A stretch of 13,061 bases of DNA from Actinomycetota bacterium (GTDB lineage: Bacteria > Actinomycetota > Actinomycetes > Actinomycetales > Microbacteriaceae): positions 1 through 13,061 of the forward strand of contig WLHO01000009.1 of the NCBI GenBank assembly GCA_009702645.1. Reading direction: 5' to 3'. Under the pieces are notes generated by a model that was not told the origin of the DNA, searched no databases, and was given only the letters and a program-made list of their open reading frames with translations. Shown in pieces: positions 1-7,242 of this stretch; within the stretch, counting starts at the first letter, position 1; every line of letters begins with the position of its first letter. The translations under genes and the position numbers were made by a program.

Positions 1-1123
1 AACCTTTTTGCTTACTTAGATGCCACTGGGCTCGAAGCCAGATCAAACCTCCACCGGCACCCATTGCTACGAATGAACCAAGCAGTACTCCAAGCACGGC
101 TTGTGCATAAAGCTCAGGTTTTCCAAGAAACGCTAGGTGTGCCATAAGAAGCGAAACCGTGAACCCCACTCCGGCTAGGAATCCCAGAGGGATAAAATCT
201 AGAAGCCCAAGCGGAAGTCTGTCCTTGGGCTTAAGTATTTGGTTTGCAACAACTGCTGCAATGGATATGCCGACCACTTTGCCAACTGCAAGTCCAAAGA
301 AAATTCCGGTGAAGACAGTGTTTGAATCGCCTGTCATGGTTGGAATAACTACTGCTACTGCAGTAAAGGCAAATAGCGGAAGCACAATGAAGTTAGTGGC
401 CGGTTGAATCTTCGCGATAACTCCGTGCGATCTGGCTGCTGGAATCAAAACACCTAGAAGGACGCCGGCGATGGTGGCGTGCACCCCAGACTGGTAAATG
501 GTGTACCAAAGAACAACCCCAAAAGCAGCTCTGATTAACCACTTGTTCTTTGACTTTGAAGTCTCAGCAAATCGGAACGCGATTGCAATAGCAATCGAAG
601 CGATTAGCCAGGTCGGCTGAGCATTAGCAGTGTAGATAACAGCAATGATTGCAATTGCCACCAAGTCATCAAAGATGGCAAGGGCCAAAAGGAAGATCCT
701 TGCCTCTTTTGGCATACCCCTTCCAAAGATTGCCAAAATTCCGAGAACGAATGCGATGTCGGTGGCGGCAGGGATTGGCCAACCAACAATGGCGTCAGTA
801 CCCCAGTTCAAGTAGGCATAAATCGAGGATGGGACAGCAACACCAGCGATGGCTGCAATTACCGGAACCAATGCGCGCTTGGGGGACGAGAGCGTTCCAC
901 TTCGAAGTTCGTATTTGAGCTCTAGGCCCGCTACAAAGAAAAAGACGGCCAGAAACAGGTCGGAAACCACGTGACCTAGCGTGATGTTGATGTTGATGAA
1001 ATCAAGGTTTAGCTTGAATGCAATTGCATTCAATAGCGGCGCTCCAAACGGTGAATTGGCTAGCAGTAGGCCCGTCATGGCTGCCAGCATCATCACTACA
1101 GCGGCATTTCTCTCAGACTTCAT
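1..1123 (-). CDS. nhaA: Na+/H+ antiporter NhaA (C-terminus cut by window edge)
   Basis: Inner-membrane electrogenic Na+/H+ exchanger used for sodium and pH homeostasis. About 374 codons read without a stop from the ATG at 1123 down to position 1, so only the last residues are missing; the family is usually about 380-430 aa. The protein is almost entirely hydrophobic helices. Family landmarks are clear: PAATDIAF with Asp122, then FDDLVAI with Asp152-Asp153. This 30/31-residue spacing equals that of Asp133, Asp163 and Asp164 in E. coli NhaA, the ion-binding residues. Lys282 in GLAVGKVVGIS matches the essential Lys300, and GVGFTVSLLMAHLAF matches the helix after it. The start gives MKSERNAAVVMMLAAM, a normal short N-terminus. 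A possible SD (AAGG) lies 12 nt upstream, inside a hairpin loop. The gene is divergent from amt. Identity is secure; the actual ion specificity is inferred. Confidence 0.96.
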   Translation of the reverse strand, partial: MKSERNAAVVMMLAAMTGLLLANSPFGAPLLNAIAFKLNLDFININITLGHVVSDLFLAVFFFVAGLELKYELRSGTLSSPKRALVPVIAAIAGVAVPSSIYAYLNWGTDAIVGWPIPAATDIAFVLGILAIFGRGMPKEARIFLLALAIFDDLVAIAIIAVIYTANAQPTWLIASIAIAIAFRFAETSKSKNKWLIRAAFGVVLWYTIYQSGVHATIAGVLLGVLIPAARSHGVIAKIQPATNFIVLPLFAFTAVAVVIPTMTGDSNTVFTGIFFGLAVGKVVGISIAAVVANQILKPKDRLPLGLLDFIPLGFLAGVGFTVSLLMAHLAFLGKPELYAQAVLGVLLGSFVAMGAGGGLIWLRAQWHLSKQKG

Positions 1124-1125
1124 AG

Positions 1126-1149
1126 TTCCAAAATACCTTGATTTTGGAA
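1126..1149 (-). promoter_or_regulatory. Perfect 9-bp hairpin over the nhaA ribosome-binding region
   Basis: TTCCAAAAT (1126-1134) and ATTTTGGAA (1141-1149) are exact reverse complements separated by six bases. Read on the nhaA strand, the loop is CAAGGT, which contains the best SD candidate, and the stem ends two bases before the ATG. If transcribed it would place the ribosome site in a hairpin loop; as DNA it could be an operator. The stem is mostly A-U with two G-C pairs. The repeat is seen directly; a role in controlling nhaA translation is inference. Confidence 0.5.
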
Positions 1150-1166
1150 ACAAAGAATTCACCTCG

Positions 1167-1215
1167 GAGACCGTTATGAAACATTTCGGAAACTTTCGAA
1201 TCCACTTACCGAAAC
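1167..1215 (+). promoter_or_regulatory. GlnR-like operator array upstream of amt
   Basis: Pentamers recur in 11-bp phase: GAGAC at 1167, GAAAC at 1178, GAAAC at 1189, a degenerate ATCCA at 1200 and GAAAC at 1211, each separated by six bases. Actinobacterial GlnR boxes are described as GTnAC-n6-GAAAC repeats, that is AC pairs at 11-bp intervals, and amtB is a standard GlnR target. The site sits 67-115 bp before the amt start and also in the probable promoter zone of divergent nhaA. No clear -35/-10 pair is visible; TAGGCC at 1221 is a weak -10 candidate. No glnR gene lies in the window, so the regulator is inferred. Confidence 0.5.
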
Positions 1216-1256
1216 ACGTTTAGGCCAGTGTTGGGCCAAGCACCAAAGCGGTGTGG

Positions 1257-1270
1257 TTTCGAACTCGAAA
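1257..1270 (+). repeat. Short inverted repeat at the amt ribosome-binding site
   Basis: TTTCGA and TCGAAA are separated by AC and run straight into the AAAGGGG SD of amt (1268-1274). The arms share the TTTCG/CGAAA theme also seen at 1184-1188, 1194-1199 and 1210-1214. It could form only a very tight hairpin, so a protein site or chance is as likely as an RNA role. Confidence 0.25.
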
Positions 1271-1281
1271 GGGGATCTCGG

Positions 1282-2538
1282 ATGGAACAGGGAAACACTG
1301 CGTTCGTGCTTTTCTCCGCCGCTCTTGTGCTTCTAATGACACCTGGGTTGGCTTTTTTCTACGGAGGCCTGGTAAAGGCTAAATCCGTTGTGAGCATGAT
1401 GATGCTCTCGTTTGGGTCCTTGGCATTAATTGCCGTGCTTTGGGTGCTTTACGGTTACGCAATTACTTTCGCCGACGTAGGTGACGTCGGATGGATCGGA
1501 ATTCCACATATCATCGGAATTGATACCGCAGCCCTGGGTCTTGCAGCTCAGGTAGCCGACGCTGCCGCTCCTGCTGGAAACATCCCGGAGCTGGCGTTTG
1601 TAGCTTTTCAAGCAACCTTTGCAATCATCACAGTTGCCCTGATTTCTGGCGCGATTGCTGACCGTGCAAAATTTGGCGCATGGATGGTATTCGCTGGTCT
1701 ATGGGCAACCTTGGTCTACTTCCCGGTTGCCGGATGGGTTTTCAACTTCACCCCAGAAGATGATGGAGGTTGGATCGTCGACAAGCTGGGTGCGATCGAC
1801 TTCGCTGGTGGAACCGCTGTGCACATCAATGCAGGGGCAGCAGCTTTGGCTTTAGCAATCGTTCTAGGAAAGCGGTTCGGCTTCTCCAAAGGAATAATGC
1901 AGCCGCACAACGTTCCATTGACATTGATCGGTGCATCGCTGCTTTGGTTTGGCTGGTTCGGTTTCAATGCCGGAAGCCAATTGGCTGCCGACGGTGTTGC
2001 GGCTCTAGCTGTTGTGAACACAATCGCAGCTCCTGCAGCCGCGATGTTGGGCTGGATCACCGTTGAGAAGATTCGCCACGGAAAGGGAACCTCGATCGGC
2101 GCAGCCTCCGGAGTGATTGCAGGACTTGTAGCAATCACCCCAGCTGTTGCCTCTGTTGAGCCAGTCTGGGCAATCGTGCTTGGACTAATCTCTGGTGTCA
2201 TCTGCGCCTTGGCAATTGACATGAAATTCAGCTTCGGTTTTGATGACTCGCTCGATGTGGTTGGAATCCACTTGGTTGGCGGAATCATCGGAACACTAGC
2301 CATTGGAATATTCGGCACCGACGTTGGCGCGCTATTTGGATTTGGCTTCGGTCAGCTATGGGCGCAGCTAGTAGGTGCCGGTGTGGTGCTTATCTACAGT
2401 TTCGTGGTGGCACTAGCGATTGGATTTGCAATCGAGAAAACCATGGGCTTTAGAGTCAAGGCTGAAGACGAGATTGCGGGGATCGATACCGTTGTCCACG
2501 GCGAGGAGGCTTACGCCTTCGCGCGCGGCAAGGACTAA
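1282..2538 (+). CDS. amt: Ammonium transporter Amt
   Basis: Polytopic inner-membrane Amt/Mep/Rh channel, 418 aa, that takes up ammonium for nitrogen assimilation. The start at 1282 is chosen because a strong SD (AAAGGGG) lies 7 nt before it and the protein then begins MEQGNTAFVLF, as Amt N-termini do; the in-frame ATG at 1228 would add 18 non-hydrophobic residues. Landmarks: LLMTPGLAFFYGGLV near residues 17-31, Asp173 and His181 in IDFAGGTAVHINAG (spacing as Asp160/His168 of E. coli AmtB), FGWFGFNAGS, and the family signature DDSLDVVGIHLVGGIIG with the second pore histidine at 330. The C-terminal tail carries the short cytoplasmic segment that binds GlnK in relatives. No glnK follows; a terminator does, so the gene looks monocistronic. 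GlnR control is likely from the upstream repeats. Confidence 0.97.
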   Translation: MEQGNTAFVLFSAALVLLMTPGLAFFYGGLVKAKSVVSMMMLSFGSLALIAVLWVLYGYAITFADVGDVGWIGIPHIIGIDTAALGLAAQVADAAAPAGNIPELAFVAFQATFAIITVALISGAIADRAKFGAWMVFAGLWATLVYFPVAGWVFNFTPEDDGGWIVDKLGAIDFAGGTAVHINAGAAALALAIVLGKRFGFSKGIMQPHNVPLTLIGASLLWFGWFGFNAGSQLAADGVAALAVVNTIAAPAAAMLGWITVEKIRHGKGTSIGAASGVIAGLVAITPAVASVEPVWAIVLGLISGVICALAIDMKFSFGFDDSLDVVGIHLVGGIIGTLAIGIFGTDVGALFGFGFGQLWAQLVGAGVVLIYSFVVALAIGFAIEKTMGFRVKAEDEIAGIDTVVHGEEAYAFARGKD

Positions 2539-2552
2539 CCAAACTCAAAACC

Positions 2553-2590
2553 AAAGCGGGAGCCTGATTGGCTCCCGCTTTGTTGTTTTC
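2553..2590 (+). terminator. Rho-independent terminator of amt
   Basis: A perfect 12-bp stem, AAAGCGGGAGCC (2553-2564) with GGCTCCCGCTTT (2570-2581), closes on a five-base loop TGATT and is followed by the T-rich run TGTTGTTTTC. It starts 14 nt after the amt stop codon and insulates amt from the tRNA array. Confidence 0.9.
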
Positions 2591-2615
2591 TAGGCAGGCA
2601 CGCCCCTTGGGGGAT

Positions 2616-2645
2616 GTGGCAAGGCAGTGCGTTTTGGGTTAGAGT
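2616..2645 (+). promoter_or_regulatory. Possible promoter of the tRNA array
   Basis: GTGGCA (2616-2621) and TAGAGT (2640-2645) are separated by 18 bases and lie 22 nt before the mature 5' end of tRNA-Gly. Both hexamers only approximate the sigma-70 consensus. The placement between the amt terminator and the first tRNA is what supports it. Confidence 0.35.
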
Positions 2646-2667
2646 AGCCAAGCAACCTAGGTTGTAA

Positions 2668-2739
2668 GCGGATGTGGCTCAGTGGTAGAGCATCACCTTG
2701 CCAAGGTGAGGGTCGCGAGTTCGAATCTCGTCATCCGCT
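2668..2739 (+). tRNA. tRNA-Gly(GCC)
   Basis: 72-nt cloverleaf. The acceptor stem GCGGATG pairs with CATCCGC, the D-arm is GGCTCAGTGGTAGAGC, and the anticodon stem TCACC/GGTGA encloses loop TTGCCAA with anticodon GCC at 2700-2702. The T-arm is CGCGAGTTCGAATCTCG-like, with the invariant GTTCGAAT. The 3' CCA is not encoded. First of three tandem tRNA genes, probably transcribed together. Confidence 0.97.
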
Positions 2740-2763
2740 CGCAGTGGTGAAAACCCACGCATC

Positions 2764-2834
2764 GGTGGAGTGGCCGAGAGGCTAGGCAGCGGCCTGCAAA
2801 GCCGTCTACACGGGTTCGAATCCCGTCTTCACCT
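2764..2834 (+). tRNA. tRNA-Cys(GCA)
   Basis: 71-nt cloverleaf. The acceptor stem GGTGGAG pairs with CTTCACC (one G-U pair). The anticodon stem GCGGC/GCCGT closes loop CTGCAAA with anticodon GCA at 2796-2798, the T-arm is CGGGTTCGAATCCCG, and the discriminator base is T (U73), the identity base expected for tRNA-Cys. No CCA is encoded. It lies 24 nt after tRNA-Gly. Confidence 0.97.
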
Positions 2835-2853
2835 CCGAGTAGATAAAAGAAAT

Positions 2854-2925
2854 GGGCGATTGGCGCAGCGGTAGCGCGCTTCCCTGACACGGAAGAGGTC
2901 ACTGGTTCGAACCCAGTATCGCCCA
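2854..2925 (+). tRNA. tRNA-Val(GAC)
   Basis: 72-nt cloverleaf. The acceptor stem GGGCGAT pairs with ATCGCCC. The D-arm is GGCGCAGCGGTAGCGC, the anticodon stem CTTCC/GGAAG closes loop CTGACAC with anticodon GAC at 2886-2888, and the T-arm is CTGGTTCGAACCCAG. The discriminator is A and no CCA is encoded. It lies 19 nt after tRNA-Cys. mqo begins less than 40 nt downstream without an intervening terminator. Confidence 0.97.
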
Positions 2926-2962
2926 CGAACCACCTGGCCAAGAAACTGATGTGAGGAAAAGC

Positions 2963-4429
2963 TTGCCAAACCGCAGCGAATACGACCTCGTTCTCATCGG
3001 CGGTGGAATCATGAGCGCCACTCTGGCGGTGATTCTTAAGCATCTAGATCCGAAGCTAAACATGCTTGTTCTTGAGCGCCTTCCAAAAATCGCCGAAGAA
3101 TCCTCGAATGCTTGGAACAACGCCGGAACCGGTCATGCAGCTTTGTGTGAATTGAACTACATGCCTGATGACCCAAACGGCGGCCTGCCATCGGCTGCAA
3201 AGGCAATTGCTATCAACCAGCAGTTCCAAGAATCAAGAGAGTTCTGGGCAGCCCTTGTGCAAACTGGCGTGATGAAGGATCCAGACACATTCATTCATTC
3301 AATTCCTCACATGACCTTTGTTCGTGGCGCAAAGGATGTCGACTACCTGAAGCGACGCTTTGAGGCGCTAAAAGCTCAACCACTATTTAAGGGCATGGAG
3401 TTCTCTGACGATGCGGAGCAGATTGCTAAGTGGATCCCTCTGATGCTTGAAGGACGCGCCAAAGAGACAATGGCAGCAACGAAGATTGAACAGGGCACTG
3501 ACGTTGATTACGGAGCCGTGACTCGTCAGCTATTCAATTGGCTCGTAACATCCGGGGTAGAGGTGCTCACCTCCCACGAGGTTTCATCTGTCAAGAGAAA
3601 CTCAGGTGGCTGGAACATTCGCGGAAACCATGAAAAACAAAAATTCGCAGTGAGCGCGCCCAAGGTATTTGTTGGAGCTGGTGGCTGGGCACTAAAGCTT
3701 TTGCAGAAATCTGGAATAAAGGAAGTCTCCGGTTATGGAACATTCCCAGTAAGCGGTCACTTCCTAAAGACAGAAAATCCAGAGTTGGTTGCCAAGCATC
3801 AGGCCAAGGTCTACTCCCAAGCTGCCGTTGGCGCTCCACCGATGTCTGTTCCGCATCTAGACACTCGCGTAATTGACGGACAAGCTTCCCTATTGTTTGG
3901 ACCTTTCGCTGGGCTAAACCTAAAGTTTCTAAAGCATGGATCTGTATTTGATCTTCCGATGTCCTTGCGATTTGCCAACTTGCTGCCTTACATTTCCGTT
4001 GCCCTGACAAACTTCTCACTTGTTGTCTATCTGGTGCGTGAAATCTTGAAATCCCCAAAGCAGAAGATTGCTAGCTTGCGCGAGTTTGTGCCAACGGCCG
4101 ATGCAAAGGACTGGCAACTTTACGAGGCAGGTCAGCGTGCACAGGTTATAAAGCCTTCGGGAACCCGAGGTACTTTGCAGTTTGGAACCGAAGTAATCAG
4201 CTCCGCAGATGGTTCTATTGCAGGGCTATTGGGGGCATCACCTGGAGCATCGGTTGCAGTTCGAGTGATGCTGGATGTTGCCTCGAAGATTTACCCTGAC
4301 CAGTTCCAGATGTGGCAGCCGGAGATAAAGAAATTGGTACCTAGCTTTGGGCTTGATTTGAATTCTGATACAAAACTCGCAAGCGATTCCCTGTCGAGAA
4401 CTGCAGCCGCTCTAAAGCTCAAGGCTTAG
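2963..4429 (+). CDS. mqo: Malate:quinone oxidoreductase
   Basis: Membrane-associated FAD enzyme that oxidises L-malate to oxaloacetate and passes electrons to the quinone pool, linking the TCA cycle to respiration. It is 488 aa, normal for the family. The N-terminus shows the dinucleotide-binding fold YDLVLIGGGIMSATLAVIL (glycines at residues 13-15), then the Mqo-typical NNAGTGHAALCELNYMP around residues 52-68; GTFPVSGHFLK and FGPFAG in the middle also fit the family. I prefer TTG 2963 because GAGGA lies 5 nt before it; an in-frame GTG at 2951 would add four residues but has no visible SD. The gene follows the tRNA array closely and converges on the VIT-type transporter gene, whose stop codon overlaps its own. 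Function is secure, the start less so. Confidence 0.95.
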   Translation: MPNRSEYDLVLIGGGIMSATLAVILKHLDPKLNMLVLERLPKIAEESSNAWNNAGTGHAALCELNYMPDDPNGGLPSAAKAIAINQQFQESREFWAALVQTGVMKDPDTFIHSIPHMTFVRGAKDVDYLKRRFEALKAQPLFKGMEFSDDAEQIAKWIPLMLEGRAKETMAATKIEQGTDVDYGAVTRQLFNWLVTSGVEVLTSHEVSSVKRNSGGWNIRGNHEKQKFAVSAPKVFVGAGGWALKLLQKSGIKEVSGYGTFPVSGHFLKTENPELVAKHQAKVYSQAAVGAPPMSVPHLDTRVIDGQASLLFGPFAGLNLKFLKHGSVFDLPMSLRFANLLPYISVALTNFSLVVYLVREILKSPKQKIASLREFVPTADAKDWQLYEAGQRAQVIKPSGTRGTLQFGTEVISSADGSIAGLLGASPGASVAVRVMLDVASKIYPDQFQMWQPEIKKLVPSFGLDLNSDTKLASDSLSRTAAALKLKA

Positions 4430-5139
4430 GCGACCGCAACTCCAAGCACGCTTCCAATCGCGAAAGCGATTCCCATGGTTAGCAAGGAAACAACTACGTT
4501 TCTTACTACCGCGCGAAGAGGCTTAGCCCTTCCAATCTTTGCTCCAAAGAATCCAGTCAAGGCAAGTGCCACAACTACAGACGCCACAGTTGCAATCTCT
4601 CGGTAATCAACCCAAGGACCAGCAATTGCAACAATTGGAAGCATTGAGCCAAGTGCAAAGGCTATGAACGAAGCAACCGCAGCAGCTCTAGGGGAGACGT
4701 GCTCGTCGGATGCAATACCAAGCTCACCTTCTGCGTGAGCCCTAACTGGGTCTGTTGCTGAGAGCTCTTTAGCAATTTGAATGGAAAGCGCCTCTGAGAT
4801 ACCGCGGTTCCGGTAGTACTCAGTAAGTTCAAGCAGCTCGCCCTCTGGGTTTTCTTTGAGTTCTTTTCGTTCCTTGGCTAAAGCTGCAATCTCGCTGTCG
4901 CGCTGAGCACTAACGGAAGCATATTCGCCCCCGGCCATGGAGATAGATCCAGCAACCAGTGCTGCGACACCAGCTATCAAAATCGGGCCGCTTTCAACCG
5001 TTGCACCGGCAACGCCCATGACAATGCCTGCGGTTGAAACAATGCCATCGTTTGCACCGAGCACTCCAGCGCGCAACCAGTTGAGTCTTCTGGCTAACGC
5101 TTTGCGCTCTTCGGCACGTGAGTCTAAGGATGTGGTCAT
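4426..5139 (-). CDS. VIT1/CCC1 family metal-ion transporter
   Basis: 237-aa membrane protein of the vacuolar iron transporter (VIT1/CCC1) family, which moves Fe2+ and sometimes Mn2+ out of the cytoplasm, usually by proton exchange. Helix 1 carries GANDGIVSTAGIVMGV with Asp31, and helix 2 ends SMAGGEYASVSAQ with Met69; these match the pore Asp and Met of plant VIT1. Residues about 80-145 form a charged cytoplasmic insert with repeated glutamates (ENPEGELLELTEYY), the expected metal-binding domain. Three more helices follow (about 152-235). There is no N-terminal rubrerythrin domain, unlike MbfA-type relatives. An AAGGA SD lies 8 nt before the ATG. It diverges from thrS, and its stop codon overlaps that of mqo. 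The metal it moves cannot be told from sequence. Confidence 0.9.
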   Translation of the reverse strand: MTTSLDSRAEERKALARRLNWLRAGVLGANDGIVSTAGIVMGVAGATVESGPILIAGVAALVAGSISMAGGEYASVSAQRDSEIAALAKERKELKENPEGELLELTEYYRNRGISEALSIQIAKELSATDPVRAHAEGELGIASDEHVSPRAAAVASFIAFALGSMLPIVAIAGPWVDYREIATVASVVVALALTGFFGAKIGRAKPLRAVVRNVVVSLLTMGIAFAIGSVLGVAVA

Positions 5140-5166
5140 TGTTTTTGTCCTTGTGGGTTGGTTTTC

Positions 5167-5209
5167 AGGCTACAGGCTACCAAGTGCATTGTTGGTAGCT
5201 GGTTAGGAT
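5167..5209. promoter_or_regulatory. Inverted and tandem repeats in the divergent transporter/thrS promoter region
   Basis: The 99-bp gap between the two divergent starts holds a tandem AGGCTAC (5167-5173, 5174-5180). It also holds an 8-bp perfect inverted repeat, GCTACCAA (5176-5183) with TTGGTAGC (5192-5199), with eight bases between. TAGGAT at 5204-5209 is a -10 candidate for thrS; on the other strand TACTAT at 5215-5210 is a weak -10 candidate for the transporter gene. The inverted repeat would cover the thrS -35 zone and could also fold as a leader hairpin in the transporter mRNA. No T-box features are visible. Confidence 0.4.
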
Positions 5210-5238
5210 AGTAAAGCCTTGACCGTTAGGACCACATT

Positions 5239-7242
5239 TTGCCAGAGACTATTGAGTTGACCCTTGAGGGCGGCTCCACCTCAGTTCCTAGCGGCACAAC
5301 TGGTTTTGAGCTGTTCCAGGACAAAAAGGTTGTTGCTCAACGGGTAAATGGCGAACTTAGAGACCTAGCCCACAAACTTTCAGCTGGCGATAAGGTCGAA
5401 GCAGTATTAATTGATTCGCCCGAGGGCTTAAGCATTCTTCGACACTCCACCGCGCACGTATTAGCTCAGGCCGTGCAAAAGATAAACCCCGATGCGCGGT
5501 TGGGAATCGGTCCTCCAATCACCGATGGCTTTTACTATGACTTTGACGTTGCTGAACCCTTTACTCCTGAGTCCCTAAAGGCGCTCGAGAAAGAAATGGA
5601 TCGGATTATCCGATCAGGGCAGCGATTTGTTAGGCGAGTTGTCTCAGATGCTGAGGCAAAAAGGGAGTTGGCCCTAGAACCATTCAAACTTGAACTTATT
5701 TCTCTAAAGTCTTCAGAAAATCTTGCTGAAGGCGCCGCTGAAGTTGGTTCCGGTGAGCTAACCATTTACGACAACGTAGACCCGCAATCAGGTGAAGTGG
5801 TTTGGAAAGATCTGTGTCGCGGACCGCACTTGCCGAACACCCGCATGATCGGAAACGGCTATTCACTTACTCGACTAGCTGCTGCTTACTGGAGGGGTAA
5901 TGAAGCCAACAAGCAGTTGCAGCGCATATACGGAACGGCCTGGCCATCAAAGGAAGAGCTCAAGGCTCATCTGGAAAGACTCGAGGAAGCAGCAAAGCGA
6001 GATCATCGTCGTCTCGGTGCCGAACTAGACCTGTTTTCCTTTCCAGAGGAAATTGGCTCTGGTCTTGCAGTGTTTCACCCCAAAGGTGGAATCATCCGCA
6101 AGGTTATGGAGGACTACTCTCGCGCGCAGCACGAGAAAGCCGGATATGAGTTTGTTTACAGCCCTCACATCACCAAATCCAATCTGTTTGAAACTTCTGG
6201 CCATCTAGCCTGGTATGCCGACGGTATGTTCCCACCAATGAAGTTGGATGAGGAAGTAGATGCCGATGGAGTAGTTCGCAAAGTCGGACAGGACTACTAC
6301 CTGAAGCCGATGAACTGCCCTTTCCACATTCTTATCTATAAGTCCCAGGCAAGGTCTTACAGAGACCTACCGCTAAGAATGTTTGAGTTCGGATCTGTAT
6401 ACCGGTATGAGAAGTCAGGAGTAGTTCACGGCTTAACGCGTGTACGCGGAATGACTCAAGACGATGCTCACTTGTTTGTAACCCAAGAGGACATGGAGTC
6501 CGAACTGACCTCGGTTTTGAACTTTGTTCTTGATCTACTTCGCGATTATGGTCTTACTGATTTCTATCTCGAACTTTCCACAAGAGATCCTGAAAATGAA
6601 AAGTTTGTTGGCTCTGACGCAATCTGGGATGCGGCAACTGCTACTCTCGAGAAGGTCGCAACCGATTCAGGTCTTCAATTAGTACCTGACCCCGGAGGGG
6701 CTGCGTTTTATGGACCAAAGATTTCCGTGCAGGCCCGAGATGCCATCGGTCGAACTTGGCAGATGTCTACTATTCAGCTTGATTTTAACTTGCCGGAGCG
6801 GTTTGACATCGAGTACACCGCCAATGATGGAAACAAGAAGCGCCCGGTAATGATTCATCGAGCTCTGTTTGGTTCAATCGAGCGCTTCTTCGGTGTTTTA
6901 ACCGAGCACTACGCGGGGCACTTCCCACCTTGGCTCGCGCCAGTTCAAGTAGTGGGTATTCCTGTTGCAGATGAGTTTGCTCCTTATCTTTCTGAGATCA
7001 TTTCTCAGCTAAAAGCCAAGGGTGTTCGTGCAACCATTGATCTAAGCGATGACCGCATGCAGAAGAAGATTCGCAATCACACCAAGGACAAGGTCCCGTT
7101 CCAGTTGATTGCCGGCGGTGATGACCGCGATGCAGGCTCGGTGAGCTTCCGCTATCGTGATGGCACTCAAGTTAATGGCGTATCGGTAGCAGAGGCCATC
7201 GAGAAGATTGTCTCGGCAATCGCGAACAAGGAGCAGGTCTAG
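5239..7242 (+). CDS. thrS: Threonine--tRNA ligase
   Basis: Class II cytoplasmic aminoacyl-tRNA synthetase that charges tRNA-Thr; 667 aa, full length. Domains in order: TGS (about 1-62), the editing domain with HSTAH (His69, His73) and CRGPH (Cys193, His197) that removes mischarged serine, the catalytic core (about 260-560), and an anticodon-binding domain (about 565-665). Active-site zinc ligands are visible as Cys360 (KPMNCP), His411 (QDDAH) and His540 (MIHRALFGS). Motif 2 is the [13 protein letters not shown] region and motif 3 is [11 protein letters not shown]. The start is TTG at 5239, preceded by TTAGGA at 9-nt spacing; no better ATG exists before the TGS domain. The downstream HIT gene begins on the codon after its stop. 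Confidence 0.98.
   Translation: MPETIELTLEGGSTSVPSGTTGFELFQDKKVVAQRVNGELRDLAHKLSAGDKVEAVLIDSPEGLSILRHSTAHVLAQAVQKINPDARLGIGPPITDGFYYDFDVAEPFTPESLKALEKEMDRIIRSGQRFVRRVVSDAEAKRELALEPFKLELISLKSSENLAEGAAEVGSGELTIYDNVDPQSGEVVWKDLCRGPHLPNTRMIGNGYSLTRLAAAYWRGNEANKQLQRIYGTAWPSKEELKAHLERLEEAAKRDHRRLGAELDLFSFPEEIGSGLAVFHPKGGIIRKVMEDYSRAQHEKAGYEFVYSPHITKSNLFETSGHLAWYADGMFPPMKLDEEVDADGVVRKVGQDYYLKPMNCPFHILIYKSQARSYRDLPLRMFEFGSVYRYEKSGVVHGLTRVRGMTQDDAHLFVTQEDMESELTSVLNFVLDLLRDYGLTDFYLELSTRDPENEKFVGSDAIWDAATATLEKVATDSGLQLVPDPGGAAFYGPKISVQARDAIGRTWQMSTIQLDFNLPERFDIEYTANDGNKKRPVMIHRALFGSIERFFGVLTEHYAGHFPPWLAPVQVVGIPVADEFAPYLSEIISQLKAKGVRATIDLSDDRMQKKIRNHTKDKVPFQLIAGGDDRDAGSVSFRYRDGTQVNGVSVAEAIEKIVSAIANKEQV

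Noticed and set aside
159..1223. Plus-strand ORFs over the nhaA region
   Set aside because: The opposite strand encodes NhaA with all catalytic residues in one continuous frame; the plus-strand ORFs are shadows.
1228..1281. Upstream in-frame ATG extending amt by 18 residues
   Set aside because: No good SD before it, and the added residues are not signal-like; ATG 1282 has AAAGGGG at good spacing and a family-typical N-terminus.
1716..2318. 200-aa minus-strand ORF
   Set aside because: It lies wholly inside amt, reads as proline/threonine-rich antisense shadow and has no recognisable domain.
2693..3043. Minus-strand ORF with peptides such as GDTGFEPVTSSV and GEDGIRTRVDGF
   Set aside because: It is the antisense translation of the three tRNA genes; these phrases are a well-known source of false hypothetical proteins.
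3591..4058. 155-aa minus-strand ORF within mqo
   Set aside because: Antisense shadow of a conserved enzyme gene, with no start context or domain.
5140..5238. Possible T-box riboswitch before thrS
   Set aside because: The gap is only 99 bp, holds no T-box consensus or terminator, and the likely -10 at 5204 leaves too short a leader.
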